DNA of 64,000 nucleotides from Kineosporia rhizophila (GTDB lineage Bacteria > Actinomycetota > Actinomycetes > Actinomycetales > Kineosporiaceae), in NCBI RefSeq assembly GCF_021277265.1, contig NZ_JAJSOH010000011.1, positions 62,001 through 126,000 of the forward strand. The letters run 5' to 3'. How positions within the stretch are numbered: the stretch's first letter is position 1; every line of letters begins with the position of its first letter. Made by a program: the position numbers and the translations under genes. Positions 56,674 through 64,000 of this stretch are shown here, in pieces. Under the pieces are notes generated by a model that had not been told where the DNA came from, searched no databases, and worked only from the letters and a program-made list of their open reading frames with translations.

Positions 56674-58164
56674 ATGTCTGACAGTTCGAGCGGCCGAACC
56701 GGCGACCGGGCGGTGCGCCTGGTCGTGGTGGGTGGCGGGATCTCCGGTCTGGTCGCGGCCTGGCGGCTGGTGCAGGCCCACGGACCGGCGGCCCAGGTGC
56801 TGGTGCTGGAGTCGTCGGCGCGGGTCGGCGGCAAGCTCTGGGCCGGCCCGGTCGGTGACGTCACGGTCGACCTGGGGGCCGAGTCGATGCTGGCCCGCCG
56901 GCCGGAGGCGGTCGGGCTGCTCACCGAGCTGGGGCTGGACGACGAAGTGGTGCACCCCCGCGCGGCCTCGGCCGCGGTCGTCTCCCGGGGCGGGCTCCAC
57001 CCCCTGCCTCCGGGCACGGTGATGGGGGTGCCGGTCGATCGCACCCGGCTCCCGGCGCTGGCCGGGATCCTCGACCCGGACGAGGTGGCCCGGGCCGGCC
57101 AGGAGAGCGGCGTCCCGGCCGAGCGGCTGACCGAGGACGTGGACGTGGCGTCCTGGGTGGCCTCCCGGGTGGGCCGGGCCGTGGTCGACCGCCTGGTGGA
57201 ACCCCTGCTCGGAGGCGTCTACGCGGGCAACTCCGCCCGCTTGTCCCTGCAGGCCACCATCCCGCAACTGTGGCAGCGAGCCCGTGGCGGGCGTCCATTG
57301 TTGGAGACCCGGCCACCAGCCACCCGAACCACCCCGGCCACCCCGGCCGTTTCGGGACCGGTGTTCGCCGGGCTCCGTGGGGGAGTGGGGCGCCTGCCGC
57401 TCATCCTGGCCGAACGCCTGGAGAAGGCGGGCGCCGAAGTGCGCACCGGGGTCACCGTGCGCGGGCTGACCCGCACCCCCACCGGCTGGCGGCTGGAGAC
57501 CGGTCCGGCCAGTGGGCCCGAGTTCATCGAGGCCGACGGCGTGGTCCTGGCCGTGCCCGCCGCCCCCGCCGCCCGGCTGCTGGCCGACGTGGTGCCGGTC
57601 GCCGCCCATGAGCTGGCCCAGGTGGAGACGGCGAGCGTGGCCGTGGTCGCCGCGGCCGTGCCCCGCGAACAGCTCACCGGCCTGACCGGTACCGGGCTGC
57701 TCGTCCCGCCGGTGGAGCAGTGGCAGATCAAGGCGGCCACGTTCTCCTCGAACAAGTGGCGCTGGGTCAGCGACGAGCAGTCCGCCGAGCACCTGGTGGT
57801 GCGGTTGTCGCTGGGCCGGGCCCGGGAGGAGGCGGCGCTGCAGCGCGACGACGCCGACCTGACCGAACTCGCCCTGGCCGACCTGCGCGAGATCACCGGG
57901 CGCGACGTGCGCCCGGCCGAGACCCGGGTGGTGCGCTGGGGCGGGGCACTTCCGCAGTACCAGGTGGGTCACCTGGACCGGGTGCAGCGGATCCGCGAGG
58001 CTGTGGCCGGTGCCCCCGGCCTGGCCGTGTGCGGGGCGGTGTACGACGGCGTCGGCATCCCGGCCTGTGTCGCCGCCGCCGGCCGGGCCGTCCACGACCT
58101 GCAGACCAGTATGCGTACCCGGGTCGAGGGACCTCGGGACCGACAGGAGAGAATCGAAGAATGA
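56674..58164 (+). CDS. hemG: Coproporphyrinogen III oxidase (HemG/CgoX type, FAD)
   Basis: 496 residues. The FAD dinucleotide-binding motif is [16 protein letters not shown] (about residues 9-26) followed by [13 protein letters not shown]. The C-terminal FAD segment is [20 protein letters not shown]. It is the HemY-like oxygen-dependent oxidase; in genomes with HemQ it acts on coproporphyrinogen III rather than protoporphyrinogen IX. The stop overlaps the hemQ ATG (ATGA). Family members may be annotated protoporphyrinogen oxidase; I prefer the coproporphyrin route because hemQ is coupled. Confidence 0.93.
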   Translation: MSDSSSGRTGDRAVRLVVVGGGISGLVAAWRLVQAHGPAAQVLVLESSARVGGKLWAGPVGDVTVDLGAESMLARRPEAVGLLTELGLDDEVVHPRAASAAVVSRGGLHPLPPGTVMGVPVDRTRLPALAGILDPDEVARAGQESGVPAERLTEDVDVASWVASRVGRAVVDRLVEPLLGGVYAGNSARLSLQATIPQLWQRARGGRPLLETRPPATRTTPATPAVSGPVFAGLRGGVGRLPLILAERLEKAGAEVRTGVTVRGLTRTPTGWRLETGPASGPEFIEADGVVLAVPAAPAARLLADVVPVAAHELAQVETASVAVVAAAVPREQLTGLTGTGLLVPPVEQWQIKAATFSSNKWRWVSDEQSAEHLVVRLSLGRAREEAALQRDDADLTELALADLREITGRDVRPAETRVVRWGGALPQYQVGHLDRVQRIREAVAGAPGLAVCGAVYDGVGIPACVAAAGRAVHDLQTSMRTRVEGPRDRQERIEE

Positions 58165-58868
58165 GTCAGACTGAAACTGGGGCCCACGCAGCCGACGCGA
58201 ACGCCATCAACGACACCATCAAGTACACGATGTGGTCGGTGTTCGCGGCCAACCGGCTCCCCAACGACCGCAGCCGCCTGGCCGCCGAGCTCGAGACGTT
58301 CGTCGCCGGTCTGGACGGGCGCGGGGTGGAGCTGCGCGGCATCTACGACCTGTCCGGGATGCGCGCCGACGCCGACCTGATGGTGTGGTGGCACGCCGAC
58401 ACCGTCGACCAGCTCCAGGCCGCCTACAAGGACCTGCGCCGCACCGACCTGGGCCAGTACCTGCGCCCGGTGTGGTCGAACGTCGGCCTGCACCGCCCGG
58501 CCGAGTTCAACAAGGGCCACGTGCCGGCGTTCATGTCGGGCGAGGAGGCCCGCAAGTACATCTGCGTGTACCCGTTCGTGCGCAGCTACGACTGGTACAT
58601 CCTGCCCGACCAGGAGCGCCGCGACATGCTCGTCGAGCACGGCAAGGCGGCCCGTGGCTACGCCGACGTGCGGGCCAACACGGTCTCCGCGTTCGCCCTG
58701 GGCGACTACGAGTGGCTGCTCGCCTTCGAGGCCGACGACCTGCACCGGATCGTCGACCTGATGCGTGACCTGCGCGCCACCGAGGCCCGCAGGCACGTGC
58801 GCGAAGAGGTCCCGTTCTTCACCGGTCCCCGGGTGGGCATCCGCGAGCTGGTCACCTCACTGCCGTGA
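58161..58868 (+). CDS. hemQ: Hydrogen peroxide-dependent heme synthase (coproheme decarboxylase)
   Basis: 235 residues. ChdC family features include [12 protein letters not shown] at the start, [39 protein letters not shown] (catalytic tyrosine region) and [21 protein letters not shown]. It decarboxylates coproheme to protoheme using peroxide. The ATG at 58161 overlaps the hemG stop. The last 12 bases overlap the convergent acetyltransferase gene. Confidence 0.95.
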   Translation: MSQTETGAHAADANAINDTIKYTMWSVFAANRLPNDRSRLAAELETFVAGLDGRGVELRGIYDLSGMRADADLMVWWHADTVDQLQAAYKDLRRTDLGQYLRPVWSNVGLHRPAEFNKGHVPAFMSGEEARKYICVYPFVRSYDWYILPDQERRDMLVEHGKAARGYADVRANTVSAFALGDYEWLLAFEADDLHRIVDLMRDLRATEARRHVREEVPFFTGPRVGIRELVTSLP

Positions 58869-59306
58869 CCCGGCGGCGGGCCGGCGCATCGGGACGTGCG
58901 GGATGCCGTCCTCGAGGTACTCCGGCCCGCTCGCGGTGAACCCGTAACGGGCGTACCAGCCGGTCAGGTGGGCCTGGGCGTCGAGCACCGTCTCCCGCCC
59001 GGGCTCCAGGCCCGCGAGCGCGGCCTCCATCAGACGCCCGGCCAGCGACCGGCCCCGGGCGTCGGCGCGGGTGCAGACCCGGCCGATCCGGGCCCGGCCG
59101 TCCGGGTCGGCGAGCAGCCGCAGGTAGGCGGTGGGCCCGTGTTCGTCGGCCAGCCACAGGTGTTCGGTGCCCGGCTCGACGTCACGGCCGTCGAGCTCGG
59201 GGTAGGGGCACTTCTGCTCCACCACGAACACGTCGACCCGCAGCTTCAGCAGGGCGTAGGCCTCGCCCGGGGTGAGGTCGTCCCAGAGTGCACGTCGTTC
59301 GGTCAC
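58857..59306 (-). CDS. GNAT N-acetyltransferase, ElaA type
   Basis: 149 residues. ElaA features are [22 protein letters not shown] near residues 20-41, [20 protein letters not shown] for the acetyl-CoA loop and [20 protein letters not shown] at the end. It transfers an acetyl group from acetyl-CoA to an unknown substrate. GTG 59306. It overlaps hemQ by 12 bases tail to tail, and shares no strand with msrB's promoter region. Confidence 0.9.
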   Translation of the reverse strand: MTERRALWDDLTPGEAYALLKLRVDVFVVEQKCPYPELDGRDVEPGTEHLWLADEHGPTAYLRLLADPDGRARIGRVCTRADARGRSLAGRLMEAALAGLEPGRETVLDAQAHLTGWYARYGFTASGPEYLEDGIPHVPMRRPAAGSRQ

Positions 59307-59343
59307 GCCCGGATGCTGGCACCCGGGCCTGCCGATTGACGAA

Positions 59344-59772
59344 TCAGCTGCTCAGCGGTTCACGCCGGATGCTGATCGAGTTGATGCAGTAACGCTGGTC
59401 GGTGGGGGTGGCGTACCCCTCGCCCTCGAACACGTGGCCCAGGTGGGAGCCGCAGTTGGCGCAGCGCACCTCGACCCGCTTCATACCCAGCGACACGTCC
59501 TCGATGTACTCCACCCGGCCCTCGGCGGCGGGGGCGAAGAACGACGGCCAGCCGCAGTGGCTGTCGAACTTCTCGGTGCTGCGGAACAGTTCCTCGCCGC
59601 AGGCCCGGCAGGCGTAGACGCCCTCGGTGTGGTCGTCGGTGTACTCACCGGTGTAGGGGCGCTCGGTGCCGGCCTCGCGCAGCACGTGGTACTCCTCGGC
59701 GGTGAGCTTGTCGCGCCACTGGGCGTCGGTGAGCTGCAGCGGGTAGATCCGGTTGGTGCTGTTGGTTGCCAT
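59344..59772 (-). CDS. msrB: Peptide-methionine (R)-S-oxide reductase
   Basis: 142 residues. Zinc-binding CxxC pairs are CRACG and CANCG, the catalytic cysteine is in RYCINSISIR, and SHCGWPSFF and GHVFEGEG are family signatures. It reduces R-methionine sulfoxide in proteins using thioredoxin. The ATG at 59772 opens MATNSTNRIYPLQLT. It is transcribed like the ElaA gene but has its own upstream space. Confidence 0.96.
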   Translation of the reverse strand: MATNSTNRIYPLQLTDAQWRDKLTAEEYHVLREAGTERPYTGEYTDDHTEGVYACRACGEELFRSTEKFDSHCGWPSFFAPAAEGRVEYIEDVSLGMKRVEVRCANCGSHLGHVFEGEGYATPTDQRYCINSISIRREPLSS

Positions 59773-59808
59773 GACCGCCTCAACAAGGTTCCTCGCCCGG
59801 TAGTTCCC

Positions 59809-60123
59809 TCACCCTACGAGGGCCCGCAGGCCCGCGGTGACCAGCCCGGCGAGCAGCAGGCAGAGCAGGTGTGGGCGCTGCCAGAGGGCCCGCAGCAGCA
59901 CGGCCGCGGCCAGCCCGGGCAGCAGGGTCCAGTCCGCGTCGCGCCAGTGCGGCCCGGCCAGGTCGACCACCAGGAGGGCGGCCAGGAGCACGGCCGGCAG
60001 GGCGACGATCACGGCCTCGACCCGGGTGGGGAAGGTGCGGTCGCCCAGGAGGGCGGGCCCGGCACCCTTGTAGATCACGTTGATCACGGCGAGGGCCAGG
60101 ACGGCGGCGAGGATGCCGGTCAC
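59809..60123 (-). CDS. AzlD-family branched-chain amino acid exporter, small subunit
   Basis: 104 residues, four hydrophobic segments, with AzlD features (LAVINVIYKGAGPALLGDR near the start, VIVALPAVLLAALLVVDL). It pairs with AzlC, whose stop overlaps its GTG (GTGA), and GGAGC precedes it. The complex exports branched-chain or related amino acids. Confidence 0.85.
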   Translation of the reverse strand: MTGILAAVLALAVINVIYKGAGPALLGDRTFPTRVEAVIVALPAVLLAALLVVDLAGPHWRDADWTLLPGLAAAVLLRALWQRPHLLCLLLAGLVTAGLRALVG

Positions 60124-60806
60124 GAGGGGCTCCGGGTGAGCAGGGCCGGTAGCGCGGCCAGGGCGCCGGCCAGGAGAGCCACGCCCGGGGGCACGAACAG
60201 GCAGGCGATCCCGGCCAGCAGGGCGGCCAGAAGAGCCAGCGGGAGGATGCCGGGCCGGGCCCGGAGGGAGTCGAACAGCAATAGAGCGAAGAAACCGGGG
60301 AAGATCACGTCCAGGCCGTAGGTCCGGGCGAACTCCGTGGACGGAACCAGTAGTGCACCCACCGCGGTGCCGAGGATCCAGGCCGGCCACTGCACGAGCG
60401 TGGCGCCGAACAGTTTCTTCCGGTCTACCGAGCCGTCCGGGCGCTGGGCCGCCACCCAGGAGGCGTCCACCACCGACTGCCCCTCCAAGGCGCGCTGCAA
60501 GCGTCCTCCGTTGAGGTACCGGGCGGTCGCGGCGGCCATCGGCACGAACCGCAGGTTGATCAGCGCCGCGCTGAGCACCGCGGTGAGCGCCCCGCCACCC
60601 CCGGCCAGGGCGGTGGCCAGGGCGAACTGGGCCGAGCCGGAGAACGTGACGGCCGAGGCGAGGATGGCCACCCAGGGCGGCCAGCCGTGCAGGACGGCGA
60701 ACGCGCCGAAGCTGATGGCCAGGGCGAAGGCGCCGACGGCGAGGCCGGCGCCGACCTGCAGGCCGGCGCGCCAGCCGCCGTCGGGGTCTGCGGTGGTCCG
60801 GGTCAC
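60120..60806 (-). CDS. AzlC-family branched-chain amino acid exporter, large subunit
   Basis: 228 residues. AzlC signatures are ISFGAFAVLHGWPPWVAIL, SAVTFSGSAQFALATALAGG and LINLRFVPMAAATARYL, with six or seven membrane segments. It forms an exporter with AzlD downstream. GTG 60806 has no convincing ribosome-binding site; GACCAT five bases upstream is a weak leaderless -10. The substrate is inferred from the family only. Confidence 0.9.
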   Translation of the reverse strand: MTRTTADPDGGWRAGLQVGAGLAVGAFALAISFGAFAVLHGWPPWVAILASAVTFSGSAQFALATALAGGGGALTAVLSAALINLRFVPMAAATARYLNGGRLQRALEGQSVVDASWVAAQRPDGSVDRKKLFGATLVQWPAWILGTAVGALLVPSTEFARTYGLDVIFPGFFALLLFDSLRARPGILPLALLAALLAGIACLFVPPGVALLAGALAALPALLTRSPS

Positions 60807-60928
60807 GCCACATGGTCAGGTGCGATCGGGGGGTCGGCAACCCCGGTCCTCTCGAGTTTCGGGGTCACCCGTTCGGCCGTACGTTGGCCAGGAGTGACAA
60901 TCGCTCACCGCATCGGGGAGTAGACACC

Positions 60929-61657
60929 ATGACCAGCGAAACAGGTTCCCGCAGGCCGATCGACGCCCCCAACGACCGGACGATGAGAGATTCGCTTCAG
61001 CAGCCGGTCAAGGGAGCCCCGGTCGACGCACCGTTGCACGAGGAGACCGCCGATGCCGCGGTCGCCGGACCGGCCGGGACCGCGCAGCCGGCCCAGCCCG
61101 TCCAGCCCGCGTACCGCGACCCGGCCTACCGGGATCCCGCCTACCAGGAGCCGGTCTACCAGGAGGAGCCCGTGCGCCGGAGTGAACCCACCCGCACCGC
61201 CACGATCTCCTCACCCGGCCGGATCGGTTTCGGCGCCGGGGTTCTCGTGCTCGGCATCCTGCTCGGCATGTCTGACCAGCAGGCCGACGGGGCCGGGATG
61301 GCCTTGCGGGTCCCCGCGCTGATCGCCGCCCTGATCATGGTGGCCCAGGGCATCCAGCTGATCCTGCGGGGCCTGCCGCGCCAGACCGAGGTCGAGGTGG
61401 TCGAGGTGGTCGACGACACCGACCCGGCGCACCCGCGCACCGCCGTGCGCCCGCGCCCGTGGTCGGCCGGGATGGCCGCCTTCCGCACCGACCCCGGCTC
61501 GCTGGGCCTGCCCACACTGGTGATCGTGCTGGCGATCTGGCTCGGCCTGGCCACCCTGCGCATCGACGACGCGCCGGCCAACCTCAGCAACCTCTCGATG
61601 CTGTCGGCGTTCGTGCTCTTCGCCCTCGGCTGGACGCTGATCCCCGCCCGCGCCTGA
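60929..61657 (+). CDS. Hypothetical membrane protein with N-terminal repeats
   Basis: 242 residues. A disordered N-terminal 95 residues contains proline/tyrosine repeats (AYRDPAYRDPAYQEPVYQE). Four membrane segments follow in two pairs (about 107-125/131-147 and 195-212/221-238; ISSPGRIGFGAGVLVLGILL, then LPTLVIVLAIWLGLATL). A basic cytoplasmic loop lies between them. I do not recognise a family. GGGGAG precedes the ATG. A strong terminator follows. Confidence 0.7.
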   Translation: MTSETGSRRPIDAPNDRTMRDSLQQPVKGAPVDAPLHEETADAAVAGPAGTAQPAQPVQPAYRDPAYRDPAYQEPVYQEEPVRRSEPTRTATISSPGRIGFGAGVLVLGILLGMSDQQADGAGMALRVPALIAALIMVAQGIQLILRGLPRQTEVEVVEVVDDTDPAHPRTAVRPRPWSAGMAAFRTDPGSLGLPTLVIVLAIWLGLATLRIDDAPANLSNLSMLSAFVLFALGWTLIPARA

Positions 61658-61672
61658 GACTCCCTGCATGTG

Positions 61673-61714
61673 AAAAGGCCCACCGTCCGGACGGTTCCGG
61701 ACGGTGGGCCTTTT
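61673..61714. terminator. Strong bidirectional hairpin terminator
   Basis: A perfect 18-bp stem, AAAAGGCCCACCGTCCGG (61673-61690) with its complement at 61697-61714, loop ACGGTT. A- and T-runs at the feet fit intrinsic termination in both directions. Confidence 0.95.
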
Positions 61715-61724
61715 CGTGCGGTCC

Positions 61725-62204
61725 TCAGCCGAGGAAGCTGCTGCCCGCGTAGACGTGCAGCACGGGCACGCCCAGCGCCTCCCGGGCCCGGGAGGCCCAG
61801 TCGGTGTGGAACGTGTCCTCCACCGCGTGCGGCCGGGTCACCACGATCACCTCGTCGGCGCTGTGCTGCTGGAGCACCTTGACCGGGTCGCCCTCGATCA
61901 CCTCGCCGGTGGCGGTCCAGCCGGCCCGGCTGAACGCGGCCAGCGAGCGGGCCAGCGCGTCGGCCGCCTCGGTGCGGGTGGGCTCGTCCTCACCCCGCAC
62001 CGCCTCCAGCGCCTCGCGCAGCTGGAACAGGCTCAGGTGGTCGAGCACGTCGGCCAGCAGGTTGCGCTCCACGTCGGCCGGCACCAGCAGGTGGTAGGCG
62101 GGCCGGCCGGACTCGTCGTCGGCATGCACGGAGGTCAGCCGCAGGGCGTCCTCGTCGCTCAGTGCCACTTCGGTCAGGACCAGGATGGACGGCGTCTCAG
62201 TCAC
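61725..62204 (-). CDS. Conserved hypothetical protein, Usp-like fold suspected
   Basis: 159 residues, soluble. The pattern of hydrophobic strands (SILVLTEVALSDED, AYHLLVPADVERNLLADV, EVIEGDPVKVLQQHSADEVI, VPVLHVYAG) resembles a nucleotide-binding alpha/beta sandwich like UspA, without a clear ATP-binding glycine motif. The GTG at 62204 lies 6 bases after TAGGGT (leaderless), supporting the start. Function unknown. Confidence 0.72.
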   Translation of the reverse strand: MTETPSILVLTEVALSDEDALRLTSVHADDESGRPAYHLLVPADVERNLLADVLDHLSLFQLREALEAVRGEDEPTRTEAADALARSLAAFSRAGWTATGEVIEGDPVKVLQQHSADEVIVVTRPHAVEDTFHTDWASRAREALGVPVLHVYAGSSFLG

Positions 62205-62313
62205 ATGATCACCCTAGTCGGGAAGCGGATCGGTGGCTCCCCGGCATCGCTGACACCCGGTTCGGTCGGCAGAATTGAGTCATGAGCGTTACGGAGACTG
62301 CTGGAGGAGCTCG

Positions 62314-63624
62314 ATGAGCCGCCTGGGTGGGCAGCAGATGCCGGACGGTGTGCGCCGGCTGGCGGTGGCGGCCGCGGTGGCGGGGGCCTCGTCGGCGGTC
62401 GCGGCGGGGGTGGCGGCGGCCACGGCGGCTACCGTCTTCGCCCGCCGGGTGGTCACGCCCGACGCCAACCGGCCCGAGAACGTGGAGGTCCTCGCGGTCG
62501 AGGGCGAGGTGGTCACGCTGCGGGCCGACCCGGAGACCACCCTGCCCGGCCGCTACGGCCTGTGGCAGGACGGCGGGAAGACGCACGCCCGGGTCGGCGA
62601 GGTGATCTCGTACGACACCGCGGCCGGGGCGGTGCGGCGCCCGCTGCTGGGGACCGACTCCGGCCGGCTGAGGCCCGGCAAGGCCCGGCTGAACCAGTAC
62701 TACTACGCGGGCGACCCGTTCAGCGCCCTCGGCCTGCCGTTCGAGGACGTGACGATCGAGGGCGACGCCACCGTGCTGCACGGCTGGGTGGTGCCCGGCA
62801 CCCAGCTGAACCTGGACGATCGCGGGGCGGCGGCCAGCACGGTCAAGAGCGCCACGGCGGTGGCCGCCGGCCGGACCCGGGTCAAGGGCAGGCGGAGCAG
62901 CCGGGCCGAGCTACCGCCCACCGGCAGCGCCTGGGCCATCCTGGTGCACGGGCGCGGTGCCACCCGGGAAGAGTGCCTGCGCGCCCTGCCGGTCCTGCAC
63001 CGGCTGGGTTTCACCTCGCTGGTCGCGGGCTACCGCACCACCGCCGGGGTGCCGGTGGCCTCGGTCGGCCCGCTGGCCCGCTACCACCTGGGCGACCAGG
63101 AGTGGCGTGACGTGGAGGCGGCGATCGTCTACGCCGCCGAGCACGGCGCCGAGGAGGTGGTGCTGTTCGGCTGGTCGATGGGCGGCGCGATCGTGATGCA
63201 GACCGTCTCCCGCTCGTGGACGGCCGACCGGGTCAAGGGCCTGGTGCTCGACGCGCCGGTGATGGACTGGCGCGACACCCTGGCCCACCAGGCCCGGCTG
63301 AACAGGATCCCGCCGGCCGTGGGCCGGCTGGGGCAGAGCGTGCTGTCGCACCGGTCGGTCTGGCGGCTGGCCGGCACCGAGGCCCCGGTCGACCTGGACC
63401 GGCTGGACTGGGTCACCCGGGCGGCCGAGGTACGTCACCCGATCCTGCTGATCCACAGCAAGGACGACGAGTACGTGCCCTCCGCGCCCTCCGAGAAGTT
63501 CGCCGAGGCCCGGCCCGACCTGGCCACCTACGTGTCGGTGGACGGGGCGCGGCACTGCAAGGAGTGGAACGTGGACCAGAACACCTGGGAGTCGGCCGTG
63601 GCGAGGTTCCTGCTCCGCCTCTAG
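62314..63624 (+). CDS. Alpha/beta hydrolase with N-terminal signal or membrane segment
   Basis: 436 residues. A hydrophobic alanine-rich segment (about 15-40) may anchor or export the protein. The C-terminal hydrolase has HGRGATREECLRAL (oxyanion), the nucleophile in LFGWSMGGAIV, aspartate in HSKDDEYVPS and histidine in GARHCKEWN. The substrate is unknown. The ATG at 62314 follows GGAGGAG. The middle region (about 45-200) is not recognisable and may be a lid or accessory domain. Confidence 0.87.
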   Translation: MSRLGGQQMPDGVRRLAVAAAVAGASSAVAAGVAAATAATVFARRVVTPDANRPENVEVLAVEGEVVTLRADPETTLPGRYGLWQDGGKTHARVGEVISYDTAAGAVRRPLLGTDSGRLRPGKARLNQYYYAGDPFSALGLPFEDVTIEGDATVLHGWVVPGTQLNLDDRGAAASTVKSATAVAAGRTRVKGRRSSRAELPPTGSAWAILVHGRGATREECLRALPVLHRLGFTSLVAGYRTTAGVPVASVGPLARYHLGDQEWRDVEAAIVYAAEHGAEEVVLFGWSMGGAIVMQTVSRSWTADRVKGLVLDAPVMDWRDTLAHQARLNRIPPAVGRLGQSVLSHRSVWRLAGTEAPVDLDRLDWVTRAAEVRHPILLIHSKDDEYVPSAPSEKFAEARPDLATYVSVDGARHCKEWNVDQNTWESAVARFLLRL

Positions 63625-63633
63625 AAACCGTCT

Positions 63634-64000
63634 CTAGTTGTTGGGCACGGTCTGCACCAGCCAGCGGCCGAGCAGCACGTCCTCGGCCGCGATCAGGTGT
63701 GCCGGGCGGGCGGTCAGGTTCACCTCGGGCCCGTGCGAGATGCGCGGGCCGCCGCCCGCCACCAGCGTCGGCGCCCAGGTCAGGCACAGCTCGTCGACCT
63801 GGCCGGCGGCCAGCGCCTGGCCCAGCAGCGACGGTCCGCCCTCGAGCAGGACCCGCCGGTGGCCGCGACCGGCCAGGACCCGCACCGCGTCGTCCAGGTC
63901 CACGTCGTCGTCACCGGCGACGATCACCTGGCCGGGCCCGGCCTGCTCACGCAGCCGGGTCAGGTCGGCCCGGGTGGTGGTGACCACGAAGGTGGTGCCG
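63634..64000 (-). CDS. RibD C-terminal / dihydrofolate reductase-like protein (partial)
   Basis: The 5' end lies beyond the window; about 122 residues are present. RVLLEGGPSLLGQALAAGQVDEL and LTWAPTLVAGGGPRI match the RibD reductase/pyrimidine reductase family, which uses NADPH. It could act in riboflavin synthesis or in an uncharacterised reduction. It ends close behind the convergent hydrolase gene. Confidence 0.85.
   Translation of the reverse strand, partial: GTTFVVTTTRADLTRLREQAGPGQVIVAGDDDVDLDDAVRVLAGRGHRRVLLEGGPSLLGQALAAGQVDELCLTWAPTLVAGGGPRISHGPEVNLTARPAHLIAAEDVLLGRWLVQTVPNN

Overview
This window is a high-GC chromosomal segment of an actinobacterium. Gene content and order (an HrdB-type principal sigma factor near topoisomerase IV genes, SepH, the DUF4193/DUF3093/dUTPase/DUF3710/DUF3159/TrkA block, coproporphyrin-type heme genes with HemQ) fit the Streptomyces/Kineosporia/Frankia side of the phylum. 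A Kineosporiaceae-like host is my guess, not something the sequence proves. No rRNA, tRNA, CRISPR array, prophage or intact transposase was seen. Most of the window is conserved core genome with small accessory patches.

Layout. 0-2.3 kb: the end of a homoserine O-acetyltransferase, a 59-bp tandem repeat, a NUDIX hydrolase, a universal stress protein and a HhH-GPD repair protein. 2.3-9.5 kb: the principal sigma factor, a LysR/MFS divergent pair and ParC. 9.5-15.6 kb: a methyltransferase/CGNR divergent pair, a degenerate GGDEF protein, and an ABC-2 exporter coupled to a two-component system. 15.6-21.1 kb: ParE behind an SOS-box-like palindrome, DUF7455, DUF456, an ABC exporter and an untabulated 40-residue ORF. 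21.1-30.7 kb: a decayed siderophore-binding-protein remnant, a nitroreductase, a GNAT/acyl-CoA synthetase fusion, DUF5998, a phosphodiesterase, SepH, ferrochelatase and an inositol monophosphatase. 31-36.5 kb: the conserved DUF4193 to TrkA block. 36.6-47.6 kb: an APC permease, a TRAM-type RNA methyltransferase, aconitase, a DUF3152 lipoprotein and DXS. 47.7-54.3 kb: fadB/fadA, an RNase D-like protein, an atypical response regulator and DUF3000. 54.5-64 kb: hemE, DUF4349, hemG, hemQ, ElaA, msrB, AzlC/AzlD and hypotheticals, ending in a RibD-like reductase fragment.

Genes working together. hemE, hemG (coproporphyrinogen oxidase), the ferrochelatase (28.5 kb) and hemQ make up most of the late coproporphyrin-dependent heme pathway. 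ParC and ParE form topoisomerase IV. fadB and fadA form a beta-oxidation pair. Two TrkA proteins form a potassium-uptake control pair next to an APC permease. The ABC-2 exporter genes overlap the sensor kinase gene, which overlaps its regulator gene.

The most unusual feature is a pair of nearly identical 165-bp foldback elements (MITE-like) bounded by CTAG, at 13700-13868 and 43184-43352 in opposite orientation. The first lies in frame inside the 5' end of the sensor kinase gene, adding 55 codons without a stop. The second abuts the DUF3152 gene so that its CTAG supplies that gene's stop codon. Also notable are a perfect TCGAAC-N4-GTTCGA palindrome in front of parE, an iron-box-like site overlapping a second palindrome in front of aconitase, a 63-bp coding minisatellite in the MFS transporter, and a sequence-related family of hairpin terminators.
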